Translations under genes and position numbers: made by a program
Source: Collinsella sp.
GTDB taxonomy: Bacteria; Actinomycetota; Coriobacteriia; Coriobacteriales; Coriobacteriaceae
Direction: 5' to 3'
NCBI GenBank assembly: GCA_019419545.1
Contig: DXZT01000046.1
Span: 1-47,453 of the forward strand
Length of the DNA stretch: 47,453 bases
Shown: positions 45,184 through 47,453 of the stretch, one piece after another
How positions within the stretch are numbered: the stretch's first letter is position 1
Layout of the letters: the number at the start of each line of letters is the position of its first letter
Notes under the pieces: generated by a model
Told to the model about the DNA's origin: nothing
Databases searched by the model: none
Seen by the model: the letters and a program-made list of their open reading frames with translations, nothing else

Positions 45184-47453
45184 CTACATCTGCTTGCGAC
45201 GACGATCGCCCAGCGTCACGCCCGCAGCCACGAGCGTAATACCGCCGATAACGAAGACCTCGCCCGCAAGCGCAGAGTCATCACCGGTCTGGGCGAGCGC
45301 GGCAGGCGCGGCCTGTTTCTTGGCAACGGGGGCCTTTGCAGCAACCTGCGCAACCTGAGGCTTGGCCTGCGGCTCAGCCTTGGGATGATACTTGTCGTAC
45401 TCGGCCTGCGCGGCAGCCAGGGCATCCTTGGCATCGCCAAGCTCGGCAAGCGCGGCGGCATAGGCGTCGTTGGCATCGGACAGCTTGGCATCGGCATCGC
45501 TCAGAGCAGCCTTGAGACCAGCGGCGGCATCGACGGCAGCCTTATAGCGAGCGTAGGCAGCGTTCAGCTTGACCAGCTTCTCGTTGCCCGTCGTGCCCGC
45601 GGCAAGGGATGCCTTGTGGTCGACAGCCTCAAGATCGGCCTTGAGTGCCTCATCGCTGGCAAGCTCGGCCTTGGCCTTGACGATCTCGAAATTCGCATCG
45701 ACGACGGCTTCGTTGGCGGCCTCGAGCTGCTTCTGGGCATCGGCGACACCGGCGACGGCAGCGTCATAGGCGGCCTTGGCGTCGTCGACCGCCTTCTGGG
45801 CGCCGGCAAAGCGCTCGAAGGCCTTGTTCGCGGTAGCCAGCTCACCCTCAGCAGCCTTGGCCTTGGCCTGCGCATCGGACACAGCCTGCGTCTTGGCGGC
45901 AACTGCCTGCTTGGCGTCCGAAAGAGCAGTCGCGGCCTGGACATCTGCGGCCTGGGCCTTGTCTACACCAGTCTGGGCGGCATCGTCGGCCTTCTTGGCA
46001 TCGCCAAGCGAGCCCTGCTTATTCGCAAGGTCCGCCTGGGCGGCATCGCGCTTGGCGGCAAGGTCCTTGACCGAAGCAGTAGCGTTGCCATACGCCTCAT
46101 TGGCCTGTTCGGACTTTGCCTTGGCGGCATCGCGGGCGCTGCGAGCCTTCGCCTTGTGAGCAGCGGCGTCGGCTGCCTTCGTCTTGCTGTCAGCAAGCGT
46201 GGCGTTTGCCTTATCGAGAGCTGCCTGGGCAGTAGCGGCCTTGCTCTTGGCGGCATCGAGGTTCTGCTTGAGGGGCTCGATGTCGATTCCGCCGAGCGCG
46301 TCCTTCGCGGCGGCGGTGCCGGACTTGGCCTTCTCGTACTCGCCCTTGGCGGTGTTCGCGTTCGTGTCGGCCGCGGTATAGGCGTCGCGCGCGCTTTCTT
46401 GCTTATCCAATGCGTTAGAATAAGCCGTTCCAGCAGTCCCGAAGTTCTTCTGCGCTTCTGCCAGCTTATTCTGCAGCTGCTTCAGCTGCTCCTTCTGCTC
46501 CTGCGTGCCGCCTGCGTTGTATGCGGAATCGATGTAGTCGTTCAGGAGCTTCTTGAACTCGGAGACAGTGAAATCAGCCTCACTGTCAAAAGAGCTGTAA
46601 TCGAAGATTGTTACCTCGGAATCGGTGTTCTTACCGCTACCGGTCGCGATGCCGATAGCCTTCGTGCCGGCATCGATGATGTTGAGATAGTGCCCGCACT
46701 CATGGTAGATGCTGCTGTAGTGCTGGTAGATATAGTAGGAATCATATCGATGGTTTCCAAGGTCACTATTCTTTTCGACGTACTTATCGAATGCCTCTTT
46801 TTCCTGAGTGTAGAGACCGGTATATGGCCAGCCAAGCGTATCCTCGGTCTCGCCGCCGGTATATGCGCCGCCGCCGCCGGCAAGATTTTCTCCATTGTCC
46901 CAGTAGCAGCCCGAGTGTCCCCAGATGTTCGATGAATATGATACATTAAGGGCGGCTGCCGCAGTCATGCGGAGGCTGACGCTGAGCGCCGACTGGCCGT
47001 TCGCCTTGCGGAGGTTGTTCTGGGTGTCGAGATATGTCAAGGCGTTGCGCATCTGCTCCAGGGAGAGCGGGTTGGTGTCGCGAGACATGTCATGATCGAC
47101 GTACTGGTCATACCATTCGGCCTTGTCAGCGGCACCGGTCAGCATCGATACGGCTTCCTGGGCGTTCTTTTTCTGCGTGGCTGTGAACTGGCTGCCGCCG
47201 ATGATGTAGTTCATGAAGCCGAACATGCCCTGGCTGATTACATTCTGGTCTACGGTCATGTTCGACTTGAGGTCGGCAATCTGCTGGTTAAGCTTCTCGA
47301 CCTCGGCGGTTGCGGCATCGTATGCATTTTTCGCATCGGTTACTTCAGCACGAGCCTGATTGAACTCGTTGTGCTTCTGCTGACGGATCTCGACGAGACG
47401 GTCGTACTCCGCCTTCTTGTCGGCCTCGGTCTGCTGGGCCTGCTCGTATGCCG
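45184..47453 (-). CDS. Large sortase-anchored surface protein with CAP domain (5' end outside window)
   Basis: At least 756 codons; the frame is open to the window edge, so the signal peptide and start lie beyond it. From the visible N-terminal side: a charged coiled coil (AYEQAQTEADKKAEYDRL...), then a CAP/SCP-like domain of ~210 residues with WGHSGCYWDNGENLAGG, ETEDTLGWPYTGLYTQEKEAFDKY and YHECGHYLNIIDAGTKAIGIATG, carrying the paired His/Glu cleft residues. Next comes ~330 residues of Ala-rich coiled coil (AADAAAHKAKARSARDAAKAK...). The end is LAQTGDDS, a hydrophobic helix and RRRKQM, a sorting signal of LPXTG type with Ala for Pro. It is predicted to be wall-linked. The CAP role is unknown; host interaction is a guess. 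Confidence 0.9.
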   Translation of the reverse strand, partial: AYEQAQQTEADKKAEYDRLVEIRQQKHNEFNQARAEVTDAKNAYDAATAEVEKLNQQIADLKSNMTVDQNVISQGMFGFMNYIIGGSQFTATQKKNAQEAVSMLTGAADKAEWYDQYVDHDMSRDTNPLSLEQMRNALTYLDTQNNLRKANGQSALSVSLRMTAAAALNVSYSSNIWGHSGCYWDNGENLAGGGGAYTGGETEDTLGWPYTGLYTQEKEAFDKYVEKNSDLGNHRYDSYYIYQHYSSIYHECGHYLNIIDAGTKAIGIATGSGKNTDSEVTIFDYSSFDSEADFTVSEFKKLLNDYIDSAYNAGGTQEQKEQLKQLQNKLAEAQKNFGTAGTAYSNALDKQESARDAYTAADTNANTAKGEYEKAKSGTAAAKDALGGIDIEPLKQNLDAAKSKAATAQAALDKANATLADSKTKAADAAAHKAKARSARDAAKAKSEQANEAYGNATASVKDLAAKRDAAQADLANKQGSLGDAKKADDAAQTGVDKAQAADVQAATALSDAKQAVAAKTQAVSDAQAKAKAAEGELATANKAFERFAGAQKAVDDAKAAYDAAVAGVADAQKQLEAANEAVVDANFEIVKAKAELASDEALKADLEAVDHKASLAAGTTGNEKLVKLNAAYARYKAAVDAAAGLKAALSDADAKLSDANDAYAAALAELGDAKDALAAAQAEYDKYHPKAEPQAKPQVAQVAAKAPVAKKQAAPAALAQTGDDSALAGEVFVIGGITLVAAGVTLGDRRRKQM

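Overview
The window comes from a high-GC, Gram-positive-type chromosome. Gene content points to an actinobacterium of the class Coriobacteriia, most likely Collinsella or a close relative; this is inferred from protein style and gene order, not from a marker gene. Supporting features are a veg-ispE pair, an amaP-DUF2273-asp23 envelope-stress operon, MurE without the DNPR signature of meso-diaminopimelate enzymes, an LAQTG-anchored surface protein, and an LysRS with an added tRNA-binding domain. Most of the window is ordinary housekeeping DNA, and nearly all genes read leftward (minus strand). The exceptions on the plus strand are the IS110 remnant, tRNA-Val, a TerB-like protein, an M20 peptidase and an OPT transporter.

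Layout. 1-1353: 3' part of an IS110 transposase, then a hairpin-rich non-coding stretch. 1354-9666: lysS, greA, tatA, tRNA-Pro, ispE, veg, dtd, rdgB, rph, murI and a HAD phosphatase. 9776-13331: murE and asnB. 13332-14391: tRNA-Val followed by a 185-bp tandem repeat that copies the tRNA 3' end and its terminator, then an AT-rich element with 19-bp inverted ends. 14392-19403: arginine operon argC-argJ-argB-argD behind a pair of ARG-box-like palindromes. 19540-23979: an FMN riboswitch followed by a riboflavin-type ECF transporter (S, fused A-A, T) and two FMN-type split-barrel proteins, apparently one transcription unit. 24152-26080: an unrecognised 642-residue TerB-like protein. 26284-28311: groES-groEL. 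28312-29204: no gene, but a 211-bp nested inverted-repeat element and a second inverted pair. 29205-32474: divergent amidohydrolase and M20 peptidase. 32615-41451: zinc-ribbon membrane protein, YitT, amaP/DUF2273/asp23, yebC, a large DUF6020-like membrane protein, lgt and an Nfu-type protein. 41624-44983: dCMP deaminase, coaX and an OPT transporter with a structured leader. 45184-end: 3' part of a very large CAP-domain, coiled-coil, sortase-anchored surface protein.

Two themes stand out. First, short hairpin repeats with a conserved GGGG(A/T)CAGG-like loop but changing stems start exactly at the stop codons of several unrelated genes (rph, asp23, lgt, the DUF6020-like gene, and a degenerate copy after the zinc-ribbon gene). 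They look like a REP-type family doubling as 3' ends of transcripts. Second, the flavin region links flavin sensing (riboswitch), uptake (ECF transporter) and probable flavin-binding proteins in one unit. No CRISPR array, prophage or classical defence island is visible.
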